DNA of 64,000 nt from Nitrincola sp048264025 (GTDB lineage: Bacteria; Pseudomonadota; Gammaproteobacteria; Pseudomonadales; Balneatricaceae). The stretch lies in assembly GCF_048264025.1 (NCBI RefSeq), contig NZ_JBLXDN010000003.1, forward strand, positions 62,001 to 126,000, given 5' to 3'. Shown piece after piece: positions 52,056 to 60,089 of this stretch. A model generated the notes under the pieces. It searched no databases. It was not told where the DNA came from and saw nothing but the letters and a program-made list of their open reading frames with translations. The position numbers were made by a program, and so were the translations under genes. Numbering within the stretch: position 1 is the first letter of the stretch; each line of letters begins with the position of its first letter.

Positions 52056-53200
52056 GTATCCGGGTTGATAATATCAGCAAGCGCTTTGGTAAATTTCAGG
52101 CGTTGGAACCCCTGTCTCTGGAGATTCCAGATGGTGAATTAATCGGTTTGCTAGGGCCCTCAGGCTCGGGCAAAACGACCTTGTTACGGATTATAGCGGG
52201 TCTGGAAACCGCCGATAGCGGTAATATCTATTTTCATGGCGATGACGTAACCCGTGTGCATGTGCGTGATCGTCGCGTTGGTTTTGTGTTTCAACACTAT
52301 GCGCTGTTTCGTCATATGACGGTGGCTCAGAATATTGCGTTTGGTCTGGAAGTGATGCCTAAAGCGCGTCGTCCTGGTGCAGTTGAGATCAACAAGCGTG
52401 TAGCTGATCTGCTGGAAATGGTGCAACTGGGGCATCTCGCATCGCGTTATCCGGCGCAGTTGTCGGGTGGACAGAAACAGCGCGTGGCACTGGCCAGAGC
52501 GCTGGCTATGCAACCTCAGGTGCTGTTATTGGATGAGCCGTTTGGTGCCTTGGATGCAAAGGTACGCAAGGACCTGCGTCGCTGGTTGCGCAACCTGCAT
52601 GACGAGCTGCATTTCACCAGTGTGTTTGTTACCCACGATCAGGAGGAAGCGCTGGAGCTGTCTGACAAAGTGGTCGTGATGAGTGCTGGTCGTATTGAGC
52701 AGGTGGATTCACCACAACAGCTTTATGCTCAGCCGGATAGTCGCTTTGTGCTGGGTTTTTTGGGGCACATTAATATACTGGAAGGACGTATCAAGTCCGC
52801 ACGTATGCAGCAGGGTGCGGCCTGGATTGACCTGCCAACAGCGGTAGCTGATCTACCTGAAGCGCAGTTTTATCTGCGTCCTCATGAGGTACGTCTGCAG
52901 ACTGAGCCGGCTTCTCATGCCCATTTGCCACTCAAGGTGAATGCGGTTAGCCTTATTGGTGCGGAAGTGCGGGTAGAGTTGCAAGCGGATGGCTGGAGTA
53001 GTCCTGAACCTTGGGAAGTGGGCATCAGCCATGCGCAATACAACAGCTGGCAGCCCATGCGTGGGGATCTGTGCTATGCCGTGCCGGATGTGGGCCATCT
53101 GTTTACCCCAGCGAGTACCGAGCCTAGCCTGGTTCACTGGGATAAAAAAAAAGGTTCACTGGCTGATGCTCCAGCGAACCTTCTGGCCAGAAGCGCCTGA
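52052..53200 (+). CDS. cysA: sulfate ABC transporter ATP-binding protein CysA
   Basis: 382 aa. ATPase domain: LLGPSGSGKTTLLR, QHYALF, LSGGQKQRVALARAL, LLLDEPFGALD, HDQEEA. A TOBE-like C-terminal domain follows from about residue 240. The last 20 residues are encoded by a nine-A run and a hairpin that serves the opposite strand as a terminator (see 53144-53180). Those residues (DKKKGSLADAPANLLARSA) are probably not functionally constrained. Typical CysA is about 330-365 aa. Overlaps cysW by 4 bp. Confidence 0.95.
   Translation: MSIRVDNISKRFGKFQALEPLSLEIPDGELIGLLGPSGSGKTTLLRIIAGLETADSGNIYFHGDDVTRVHVRDRRVGFVFQHYALFRHMTVAQNIAFGLEVMPKARRPGAVEINKRVADLLEMVQLGHLASRYPAQLSGGQKQRVALARALAMQPQVLLLDEPFGALDAKVRKDLRRWLRNLHDELHFTSVFVTHDQEEALELSDKVVVMSAGRIEQVDSPQQLYAQPDSRFVLGFLGHINILEGRIKSARMQQGAAWIDLPTAVADLPEAQFYLRPHEVRLQTEPASHAHLPLKVNAVSLIGAEVRVELQADGWSSPEPWEVGISHAQYNSWQPMRGDLCYAVPDVGHLFTPASTEPSLVHWDKKKGSLADAPANLLARSA
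53144..53180 (-). terminator. teaABCD terminator inside the cysA 3' coding end
   Basis: GGTTCACTGG (53153-53162) with CCAGCGAACC (53171-53180), a 10-bp stem with one G-U pair and an 8-nt loop. On the minus strand it is followed by nine U (A9 at 53144-53152). It is 50 bp downstream of the teaD stop and lies wholly within cysA. Confidence 0.85.
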
Positions 53201-53215
53201 GGTTAACCCTCAGGC
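53195..53215. repeat. hairpin at the cysA stop codon
   Basis: GCCTGAGG (53195-53202) with CCTCAGGC (53208-53215), loop TTAAC. The cysA TGA lies in the left arm. No T-run follows in the plus direction, so it is probably a 3'-end stabiliser or weak terminator. Confidence 0.6.
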
Positions 53216-53229
53216 AAGCCTGAACGGGG

Positions 53230-53670
53230 CTATACTACCAGCGTTGGGCACTTGGCCCGGCTGGCGACCCGTTCAGACACACTGCCCATCAGATAGCCTT
53301 CTATATCCCCATTAGTGCCGCGTGTTCCAACCACGATCAGGTCAACACCTTTTTCTTTGGCGAATTTGACAATGGTTTTTGATGGGCGTCCGCCTTTGAC
53401 GAACGCCCGCACTTTGGTGGCACCCTTATCCTTGGCGTGCTGCTTGGCATGATTCGCCACCTCGGTAGCAAACTCCTTCAATGCTTCATCTGGAATTTGT
53501 ACCTGGTCTGGTCGAACCATTGACAGGGATGCCTCAAACAGACTGTGGTGTTTGTATACACACAGCAGATAGATTTCTGCATCGGTGATTTTCTGTATTT
53601 CGACAGCTTTATCCAGTGCATTCAGCGCACCTTCTGAGCCATCTACGGCTACCAGTATTCTCTCAAACAC
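53230..53670 (-). CDS. teaD: universal stress protein, TeaD-like
   Basis: 146 aa USP fold: ILVAVDGSEGALNALDKA, LCVYKHHSLFEASLSMVRPDQ, VRAFVKGGRPS, and VVGTRGTNGDIEGYLMGSVSERVA, the ATP-binding loop. From memory it matches Halomonas TeaD more closely than generic UspA, notably FKHHSLLEASLSMVRPEQ and VRAFVKGGRPS. In H. elongata TeaD is an ATP-binding regulator of the ectoine TRAP transporter. Here it follows teaC by 14 bp on the same strand. Confidence 0.85.
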   Translation of the reverse strand: MFERILVAVDGSEGALNALDKAVEIQKITDAEIYLLCVYKHHSLFEASLSMVRPDQVQIPDEALKEFATEVANHAKQHAKDKGATKVRAFVKGGRPSKTIVKFAKEKGVDLIVVGTRGTNGDIEGYLMGSVSERVASRAKCPTLVV

Positions 53671-53684
53671 AATGGCCTCCTTGG

Positions 53685-54968
53685 TTATCTAAAGGCAAGA
53701 TCGCGCAGGAAGAGAGCAATCTGCGGAAAGTAAATAATCAGTATCGATGCCAATACCAACATGAATATAAAGGGTGGAGTGCCACGAATAACCTCCCAGT
53801 AAGGTCGCTTGAAAATGGCGATGGCGGTGAATATGTCACAACCAAACGGCGGTGTGGCTGAGCCTATGGCCACCATCAGTGTGATCAGTACACCGACCAG
53901 TACCGGGTCAAGGCCAGTTGAAGCTATGGCGGGTGCAAAGATTGGTGTCAGCACCAGGATGACCACAATCGGGTCAACGAACATGCAGGCAATAAAGAAG
54001 GCGATGGCGATGGCGAAGAGCACGCCAATCGGACCGGCTTCATTAATGCCTAGGCCGCCCAGGATGGCCTGAGGAATTTGCGCAAAGGAGATGATCCAGG
54101 AAAAACCGTTGCCTACAGCCACCAGAATGAACACCACAGCCGTAATCAGGCCAGTGGATTTGGCAATCTTGTAGATGTCCATTGCTTTCAATGATCTGAA
54201 TACAATAAATTCAAGCACTACGGCATAGAGCACGCAGGCTGCTGCCGCCTCGGTCGGACTGAAAATACCACCATAGATACCGCCGACGATGATGACCGGA
54301 AAGCCTAGCGGCCACAGAGCTTCCTGGATAGATATCAAGCGTTCTTTCCAGGTGCATTTGGGTTCAGTTGGTACCTTGTGTATATAAGCGTAAGCGATAC
54401 AGTAAGCCGAAAACATGGCCAGAATCAGCAGACCGGGCCCAACACCGGCGATAAACAGCTCGCCGATTGAGGTGCCGGAAATAACCCCATAAATGATCAT
54501 GCCGATACTCGGGGGAATCAAAAAGGCGATATCACTGGAGTTGATGATCAGAGCCAGGGTAAAGGAGTCCTTATAACCGGCCTTAAGCAGCTTTGGACGC
54601 AAAGGAGAGCCCACCGCAACTACCGTTGCCTGTGTTGAGCCTGAAACGGCTCCAAATAGAGTGCAGGAGGCGGCTGTACTGACGGCAAGACCCCCTTTGA
54701 TATGCCCAATAAAGGCCATGACCATGTTGATTAGTCGATTTGCTGATTGCCCTCGGGTCATGATATCAGCGGCAAGAATAAACATAGGCACAGCAATTAA
54801 TGCGGTAGGACGAATCCCTCCCATCATCTGTTGAATCATGATGTTCATCTGGCCGAAGCCATCAAACGTCATATAAAAACCGACCAGAGCCGCCATAATC
54901 AGCGGGATCATCATCGGGAAGCCCAACAGCAACAGAATGATCATTGTTGCCAGCATATAAGTAATCAT
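53685..54968 (-). CDS. teaC: ectoine TRAP transporter large permease, TeaC-like
   Basis: 427 aa with about twelve helices, DctM family. PMMIPLIMAALVGFYM at the start, FGAVSGSTQATVVAVGSPL and PPSIGMIIYGVISGTSIGELF in the middle, and LTPIFAPAIASTGLDPV near the C-terminus are TRAP large-subunit signatures. Assigned to ectoine uptake through the TeaA-like neighbour and the order A-B-C-D. Confidence 0.9.
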   Translation of the reverse strand: MITYMLATMIILLLLGFPMMIPLIMAALVGFYMTFDGFGQMNIMIQQMMGGIRPTALIAVPMFILAADIMTRGQSANRLINMVMAFIGHIKGGLAVSTAASCTLFGAVSGSTQATVVAVGSPLRPKLLKAGYKDSFTLALIINSSDIAFLIPPSIGMIIYGVISGTSIGELFIAGVGPGLLILAMFSAYCIAYAYIHKVPTEPKCTWKERLISIQEALWPLGFPVIIVGGIYGGIFSPTEAAAACVLYAVVLEFIVFRSLKAMDIYKIAKSTGLITAVVFILVAVGNGFSWIISFAQIPQAILGGLGINEAGPIGVLFAIAIAFFIACMFVDPIVVILVLTPIFAPAIASTGLDPVLVGVLITLMVAIGSATPPFGCDIFTAIAIFKRPYWEVIRGTPPFIFMLVLASILIIYFPQIALFLRDLAFR

Positions 54969-54991
54969 AACCTTATCCTTCTGTATGCTGT

Positions 54992-55567
54992 TTATACTTC
55001 AGTTTCAGTCTCTTCATAGCCATCGACGACATGCGTGGACAGGTAGACATCACGAGAAAAAATATTCTTAATACCGGTCAGGAAGTATTGGATCCCGGTG
55101 ATGGTAAAGCCAACGGGTACCCATACATACATCAGGTAGAGGGGGATGCCCATGGTGGGTAATACCCGTCCGGTGCTGTAGATGCTTTCGATGTAGGTAA
55201 CAGAGTAGTAACACAGAAAGAACATGACGGCGGATGTTACAAAGGAGATGATAATCATCAGGATTCGTCGGGCCGAGGTAGGCAGAGCATCATAAAGAGC
55301 AGACATGCGAATATGTCGACCGTGCCGGGCGGCATAGCCGATACCGGCAAAGGTAATCATTACAATCAGAATACGGTTTACTTCTTCGGAAAAAAACAGG
55401 CTTTCGCCAATTACAACGCGTCCGACAACATTGGCAACCGTGTTCAGTGCCATCAACAATACACCAACCGCCAGAATAATAGCTTCTACACGACTGATGC
55501 CTGAATCGATAACACCAAGAAAGCCGGGTAGGCCGGAGGTGTGGCTATCAGGAAGGTCTTCCTTCAT
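54992..55567 (-). CDS. teaB: ectoine TRAP transporter small permease, TeaB-like
   Basis: 191 aa, four helices, DctQ family (GVLLMALNTVANVVGR, FFSEEVNRILIVMITFAGIGYAAR). Forms the membrane complex with TeaC. A 12-bp hairpin separates it from teaA, which suggests uneven expression of A and BC. Confidence 0.88.
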   Translation of the reverse strand: MKEDLPDSHTSGLPGFLGVIDSGISRVEAIILAVGVLLMALNTVANVVGRVVIGESLFFSEEVNRILIVMITFAGIGYAARHGRHIRMSALYDALPTSARRILMIIISFVTSAVMFFLCYYSVTYIESIYSTGRVLPTMGIPLYLMYVWVPVGFTITGIQYFLTGIKNIFSRDVYLSTHVVDGYEETETEV

Positions 55568-55612
55568 GTGGGTATCCTCTTGCCGTGATCAGGCTGGCTG
55601 CCTGAGATAAAG

Positions 55613-55644
55613 GGAGCAGAGGGATGAGTAACTCCCTCTGCTCC
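55613..55644 (-). repeat. 12-bp intercistronic hairpin between teaA and teaB
   Basis: GGAGCAGAGGGA (55613-55624) pairs perfectly with TCCCTCTGCTCC (55633-55644), loop TGAGTAAC. In the minus direction it is followed by CUUUAUCU, not a full U-run. It should stop 3' decay of the teaA mRNA and reduce read-through. Confidence 0.7.
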
Positions 55645-55662
55645 AATTCACATGAAGTCGGA

Positions 55663-56691
55663 TTATTGAGCTGTATAAGTCTCAAGATCCGCTTTGAATT
55701 GCTCCAGTAGTGCCTGTCCGCGCTCACCGGTCATTTCGATGAAGCGTTCTTCAACACGAGGGGCTGTGTCGATAAAGGCCTGGCGCTCTTCATCTGTCAG
55801 ACGGGTTACCGTAACATCAGAGCTCGCTTCCAGAATTTTCTCCAGCATCTCCTCACTCAGGCCTGGTACGTATTCAGTGATGTAATCAAAGGCATGCTCA
55901 GAGGCATCGCGGACCAGTTGTTGATCATCAGCAGATAAACCATTGAAGAAGTCCTGGTTGGCCATCAGCGCTGTAGTGAACTGACCATGACCGGTAAAGA
56001 TCAGGTTAGGAGACACTTCATACAGTCCACCGGACTGGATCCAGAAAATCGGGTTTTCCTGACCCTGGATAATGTTGGTTTGCAGGCCACCATAGACTTC
56101 ACCCCAAGGCAGTGGCGTCGGTGTTGCACCGAAAGCACGATAAGTCTCGGACAACAGTGGGTTGGTCATGGTGCGGATATTCTTGCCGCGGAAGTCTTCA
56201 GGTGTGCGGACGGGGGTGTCAGCGGTGATCACCATTTCACCTTCCGGATACATCTTCAGCAATTCCAGGCCCTGCTCTGCATAGAGTTCAGGGAACATCT
56301 CGTTAATTGCTGTGCTGGTACGGAAGAAGTCGACAATATCTTCATCATTGACAGGCAAGAGGTAAGGGATAAAGAAGATTTGTGCTTCAGGGATCAAAGA
56401 GCCAGTGAACCCAGGAGACTGATTGACGAACTGCAGTATGCCCATCTGAGTCTGTTCCATGATGTCATCCGATTCACCCAGTTCACCAAAACGGAAAACC
56501 TGAACGGTATTATCGGAATTCTCTTCTATATATTCCTTGAACTTGTATGCAAAGACATCCTGCACATCACCTTCGAACTCTTCGTGAGCATAGCGCCAGT
56601 TGGCGGCTTCAGCTGCGGTACTGAAACCCACCATGCCGGTCATTAATACACCCGCAACAGCGGTACTCAGTATTTTTTTCAGGGTCATCAT
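55663..56691 (-). CDS. teaA: ectoine/hydroxyectoine-binding TRAP protein, TeaA-like
   Basis: 342 aa with a signal peptide (to AEAAN, about residue 29). NWRYAHEEFEGDVQDVF, FRFGELGESDDIMEQTQ, FVNQSPGFTGSLIP, and LPWGEVYGGLQTNIIQGQEN match the Halomonas elongata TeaA sequence as I remember it almost word for word, including the residues lining the ectoine pocket (EGD, FGELGE, PLPWGEVY, QENPIFW). It binds ectoines in the periplasm. The gene is first in the operon; the ribosome site is GAGGAA. Confidence 0.88.
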   Translation of the reverse strand: MMTLKKILSTAVAGVLMTGMVGFSTAAEAANWRYAHEEFEGDVQDVFAYKFKEYIEENSDNTVQVFRFGELGESDDIMEQTQMGILQFVNQSPGFTGSLIPEAQIFFIPYLLPVNDEDIVDFFRTSTAINEMFPELYAEQGLELLKMYPEGEMVITADTPVRTPEDFRGKNIRTMTNPLLSETYRAFGATPTPLPWGEVYGGLQTNIIQGQENPIFWIQSGGLYEVSPNLIFTGHGQFTTALMANQDFFNGLSADDQQLVRDASEHAFDYITEYVPGLSEEMLEKILEASSDVTVTRLTDEERQAFIDTAPRVEERFIEMTGERGQALLEQFKADLETYTAQ

Positions 56692-56716
56692 TTGTTCCTC
56701 TTTTGCTTTTTTTGGT

Positions 56717-56731
56717 GTGATCTCCGATCAC
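56717..56731. promoter_or_regulatory. inverted repeat in the teaA leader
   Basis: GTGATC-TCC-GATCAC, centred 33 bp upstream of the teaA ATG. A candidate operator for salt control or an mRNA hairpin. The remaining 200 bp to the MFS gene is AT-rich (about 56830-56930) with no other clear feature. Confidence 0.4.
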
Positions 56732-56954
56732 GCTCAGAAGTGCTGTATTATCCTCATCTTAGAGAGTTGCTATTTTAGCGTGGCAAATCAGCGCCCAAAC
56801 TGCAAGTTGCCTCGGGTTAAAGATAATAGAATGTGAGGAATAAATTTAGTTTTTTGTTTGTTAAGATATTGTTTTGTATGGTTTAATATTTTTTAATGTT
56901 TTTTATGTTATCAATTATTAAGGGTGTTAGCTCACATTGCTCGGGAAAACATGC

Positions 56955-58118
56955 ATGAGCAAGTCATTTCCCTATGCCCGGCTGTCCGGGTTTTACCTGT
57001 TTTATTTTGCGCTGCTGGGTACGCTGGTACCCTACTGGAGTCTCTATCTGCAATCCTTTGGGCTGACTGCTCAGACTATTGGGCTGCTGATGGCCATGTT
57101 GCATCTTTCCCGCGTTGTCGCACCGAATATTTGGGGCTGGATCGCTGATAAAACCGGTCAGCGAATCCGTGTAGTGCGTTATGGAGCATTTTTAACCTGG
57201 GTGATTTTCATCGCTATTTTCTGGCAGACCTCTGCTTTGGGTATTGGTGTGGTCATGTTGTCGTTTAGTTTTTTCTGGAATGCTGTGCTGCCACAATTTG
57301 AAGTGCTGACATTGCAGCATCTTGGCGAATCTCGTGATCGTTACAGTCAGATACGTTTGTGGGGATCTGTCGGTTTCATTATGGCGGTTGTTGGCACGGG
57401 AGCATTACTGGATCTGGTGAGTATTCGCTGGTTACCGTTGGTCGCACTGCTGCTGATGATGCTTATCTGGTTCAATACTTTGCTGATTCCGGCGCCGCTG
57501 GAGCAATCCGCCCGTCAACAGGATCAACGTAGTTTGTGGAATATTGTCAAAACACCTCAGGTGTTGGTGTTCTTGCTGATTTTTTTCCTGGTGCAGTTCA
57601 GTCATGGCCCTTACTACACCTTCTATAGTGTTATGTTGCAGGATCTGGGATACAGTCGTAGCCGAATTGGTCAGCTATGGGCTGTGGGGGTGATTGCCGA
57701 GGTTTTGCTGTTCATGTTGATACCGCGGCTTTTTCAACGCTTTACCCTGCGGCACATTATGCTGTTAAGCTTGTTGCTCTGTTCGCTACGCTGGTTATTG
57801 ATTGCACTTTACCCTGATCAGCTTGTATTGCTGTTGTTCGCGCAACTGCTGCATGCTGCTAGTTTTGGTAGTTTGCATGCGGTTGGTATCGCGCTGGTCT
57901 ATCATTATTTCAGTCCTGCAACGCAGGGGCGAGGGCAGGCGTTGTTTGCCAGTGCCGGTTTTGGGGCGGGTGGAGCCTCAGGGGCAATGCTATCCGGTGT
58001 TTTCTGGGATGCGTGGGGTGGTCAGGGCACTTTTCTGGCGGCAGCGCTGATTAGTTTGCTGGCCGTGGCCATAGCACTGTGGTGGATATTTCCTGAGAAG
58101 GTCAAGCGGCTGGATTAG
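56955..58118 (+). CDS. HcaT-like MFS transporter
   Basis: 387 aa from the ATG at 56955, twelve helices. GFYLFYFALLGTLVPYWSLYLQ and NIWGWIADKTGQR (motif A variant) plus QIRLWGSVGFI are features of the phenylpropionate/nucleoside symporter type (HcaT, MFS_1_like). Substrate unknown. It is divergent from teaA. Confidence 0.85.
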   Translation: MSKSFPYARLSGFYLFYFALLGTLVPYWSLYLQSFGLTAQTIGLLMAMLHLSRVVAPNIWGWIADKTGQRIRVVRYGAFLTWVIFIAIFWQTSALGIGVVMLSFSFFWNAVLPQFEVLTLQHLGESRDRYSQIRLWGSVGFIMAVVGTGALLDLVSIRWLPLVALLLMMLIWFNTLLIPAPLEQSARQQDQRSLWNIVKTPQVLVFLLIFFLVQFSHGPYYTFYSVMLQDLGYSRSRIGQLWAVGVIAEVLLFMLIPRLFQRFTLRHIMLLSLLLCSLRWLLIALYPDQLVLLLFAQLLHAASFGSLHAVGIALVYHYFSPATQGRGQALFASAGFGAGGASGAMLSGVFWDAWGGQGTFLAAALISLLAVAIALWWIFPEKVKRLD

Positions 58119-58181
58119 CATTAGGCAGTTGTTATATCCTAGGGACAGACAATACCTGCCAATCATCCATAGAGGTTAGCC

Positions 58182-58445
58182 ATGAAGTTCAGTATTGATG
58201 TTGAAATGACACCGCAGGAACTCCGAGAAAGTCTCGGGCTACCGGATGTGTCTTCTCTTCATGAAGAGATGATCGGCACCATTCGCGAACGTATGCAACA
58301 GGGTGTCGAGGGCTATGACCCAGTCACGCTGTTCAAGCCGTTCATGACTTCTGGTATGGGAACGGTTGAAGGGTTCCAAAAGTTGATGTTCAGCTTAATG
58401 AATCAATATACACGTTCTACTAATAAAGATGGATCTGAGGAATAA
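58182..58445 (+). CDS. small conserved protein upstream of phaR
   Basis: 87 aa. MKFSIDVEMTPQELRESLGLPDV resembles DUF6489, a small proteobacterial family, from memory. The rest is helical (HEEMIGTIRERMQQGVEGYD, then VEGFQKLMFSLMNQY). It lies 7 bp before phaR, so a granule-linked role is possible but not shown. Confidence 0.7.
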   Translation: MKFSIDVEMTPQELRESLGLPDVSSLHEEMIGTIRERMQQGVEGYDPVTLFKPFMTSGMGTVEGFQKLMFSLMNQYTRSTNKDGSEE

Positions 58446-58452
58446 TAGATTA

Positions 58453-59013
58453 ATGAGCACAAAACAGAAGACCAATGGCGTGCGTATTTTAAGAAAGTAT
58501 ACTAACCGTCGCTTGTATGACACGTCGCGTAGTTGTTACGTGACTTTGGAGGATGTTAAAGAGTTAGTGCTCAACACGGAGCCTTTCCAGGTGTTGGACT
58601 CCAAGTCAGGTCAGGATCTGACCCGAAATATTTTGATGCAAATTATCAGCGAGCAGGAAGCCGAAGGGCATGGCACGCTGTTGACGAATCAGGTGCTGCA
58701 GCAATTGATTCGTTTCTACGGTGATAGTATGCAGGGGATGATGAGCCAGTATCTGGAGCAAAGCATCGGTGCTTTTCTGGAGCATCAGGATCTGATTCGT
58801 GACCAGATGCAGAATATGATAGGGGCGGCTAATCCGCTGACGATGATGAACCGAATTGCTGACCAGAATCTGGCCATGTGGAAAATGTTCAGCCCGGGCG
58901 TTAATCCCGATGGTTCACCGATGCAAGCTCCGAAAAAACCAGATATAACAGCGACAGAAGCGGAAAAGTCCCGTAGTGCGACGAGTCGACGAGATGAGCC
59001 TAAACGTCGTTAA
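58453..59013 (+). CDS. phaR: PHA synthesis repressor PhaR
   Basis: 186 aa from the ATG at 58453; an upstream in-frame ATG at 58429 overlaps the preceding gene. The PhaR DNA-binding domain is at the N-terminus: VRILRKYTNRRLYDTSRSCYVTLEDVKEL. FQVLDSKSGQDLTRNILMQIISEQE continues it. PhaR binds PHA granules and represses phasin genes; here it is beside the class III synthase. It ends in TTAA shared with the convergent phaC. Confidence 0.94.
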   Translation: MSTKQKTNGVRILRKYTNRRLYDTSRSCYVTLEDVKELVLNTEPFQVLDSKSGQDLTRNILMQIISEQEAEGHGTLLTNQVLQQLIRFYGDSMQGMMSQYLEQSIGAFLEHQDLIRDQMQNMIGAANPLTMMNRIADQNLAMWKMFSPGVNPDGSPMQAPKKPDITATEAEKSRSATSRRDEPKRR

Positions 59014-60089
59014 GTTTGCTCATCATCCAGATCTGATTGCAGCCAGTTGCTGATAGCGTCTATCAACTGGCTGCCAGTCTTACCACTGACAAACAGGCCT
59101 ATGTGGCCGGTTTTTATCTCTTTTTCCCGGTATAGCTGACTGTTGGTTTTGCCCTTGAGCGCTTTTGATGATGACGGTGGTACCAGGTGATCATGAGTGG
59201 CATAAATATTCAGTAGTGGTTGTATGATTCGATTTAAATCAACGGGTTGTCCGCCAATCTTAAGATTGTTATTGATTAGCTTGTTCTGTTGAAAAAAATC
59301 CTTGATGAATTCACTGAAGGCTGTGCCTGCCTGGTCCGGGCTGTCGTAAATCCATTTTTCCATACTTAAAAACGCGCGTGCACTGGCCTCGTCACTGAGT
59401 GTGACGGGCAGGTCCAGGTTTTTTTGCAGCCCCAGGCGCATCGGCATGAGTGAATTGTAAGTTTCATTCAGCAGGGCGCCGGGAATATTGCCGTAGGTGC
59501 TTACGGCCAGGTCAGCATCCACATGTCGAGCCAGTTTGCTCAGGGTGAAGTCGTCGGTAGCAAAATCAACCGGGGTTACCAGGGTTATTAACCGTGCAAT
59601 CTTGTGTGGATGCAAAGCTGTGTAGCAGAGGCTAAACGTGCCGCCCTGGCAGATCCCCATCAGATTGATGCGCTCTTGGCCTGCATGTTGGCTGGCTGCG
59701 TCGATACACTGGTCGAGGTAATGATTGATATAGTCGTCCAGATCCAGAAACCGGTCTGATGCATCAGGATACCCCCAGTCGACCAGGTAGACGCCTATGC
59801 CGCGTTGCAATAGTTTTTGCAGCATGGAGCGCTCTGGTGTCAGGTCAATCATGTAAGGCCGGTTAACCAAGGCATAGCAGATTACTATGGGAGGCAGGTT
59901 GGGCTGCACAATGGCAGGCTGATAATAGTTCAGCCGTACTTTGTCCAGTTGAAAGATTGTCTCAAAGGGAGTTTGTCCAGTTTCAACTGGTGGCATACGT
60001 TTTAGCAGTTGGTAGCTGTCTATCAGGTGCTGATTAAAGCTGATGATTTCTTCTTTCAGCTGTTTTGGGTCCAGCTTGATGCGGCTCAT
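59010..60089 (-). CDS. phaC: class III PHA synthase, catalytic subunit PhaC
   Basis: 359 aa, typical of class III. Nucleophile Cys147 in GICQGG, catalytic Asp in THDHLVPP and His in KTGHIGLF. The N-terminus is short, as expected for the subunit that needs PhaE. PPIVICYALVNRPYMIDL is the class III start of the hydrolase fold. It overlaps phaE by 4 bp. This genome also has a class I synthase at 22-24 kb. Confidence 0.94.
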   Translation of the reverse strand: MSRIKLDPKQLKEEIISFNQHLIDSYQLLKRMPPVETGQTPFETIFQLDKVRLNYYQPAIVQPNLPPIVICYALVNRPYMIDLTPERSMLQKLLQRGIGVYLVDWGYPDASDRFLDLDDYINHYLDQCIDAASQHAGQERINLMGICQGGTFSLCYTALHPHKIARLITLVTPVDFATDDFTLSKLARHVDADLAVSTYGNIPGALLNETYNSLMPMRLGLQKNLDLPVTLSDEASARAFLSMEKWIYDSPDQAGTAFSEFIKDFFQQNKLINNNLKIGGQPVDLNRIIQPLLNIYATHDHLVPPSSSKALKGKTNSQLYREKEIKTGHIGLFVSGKTGSQLIDAISNWLQSDLDDEQT

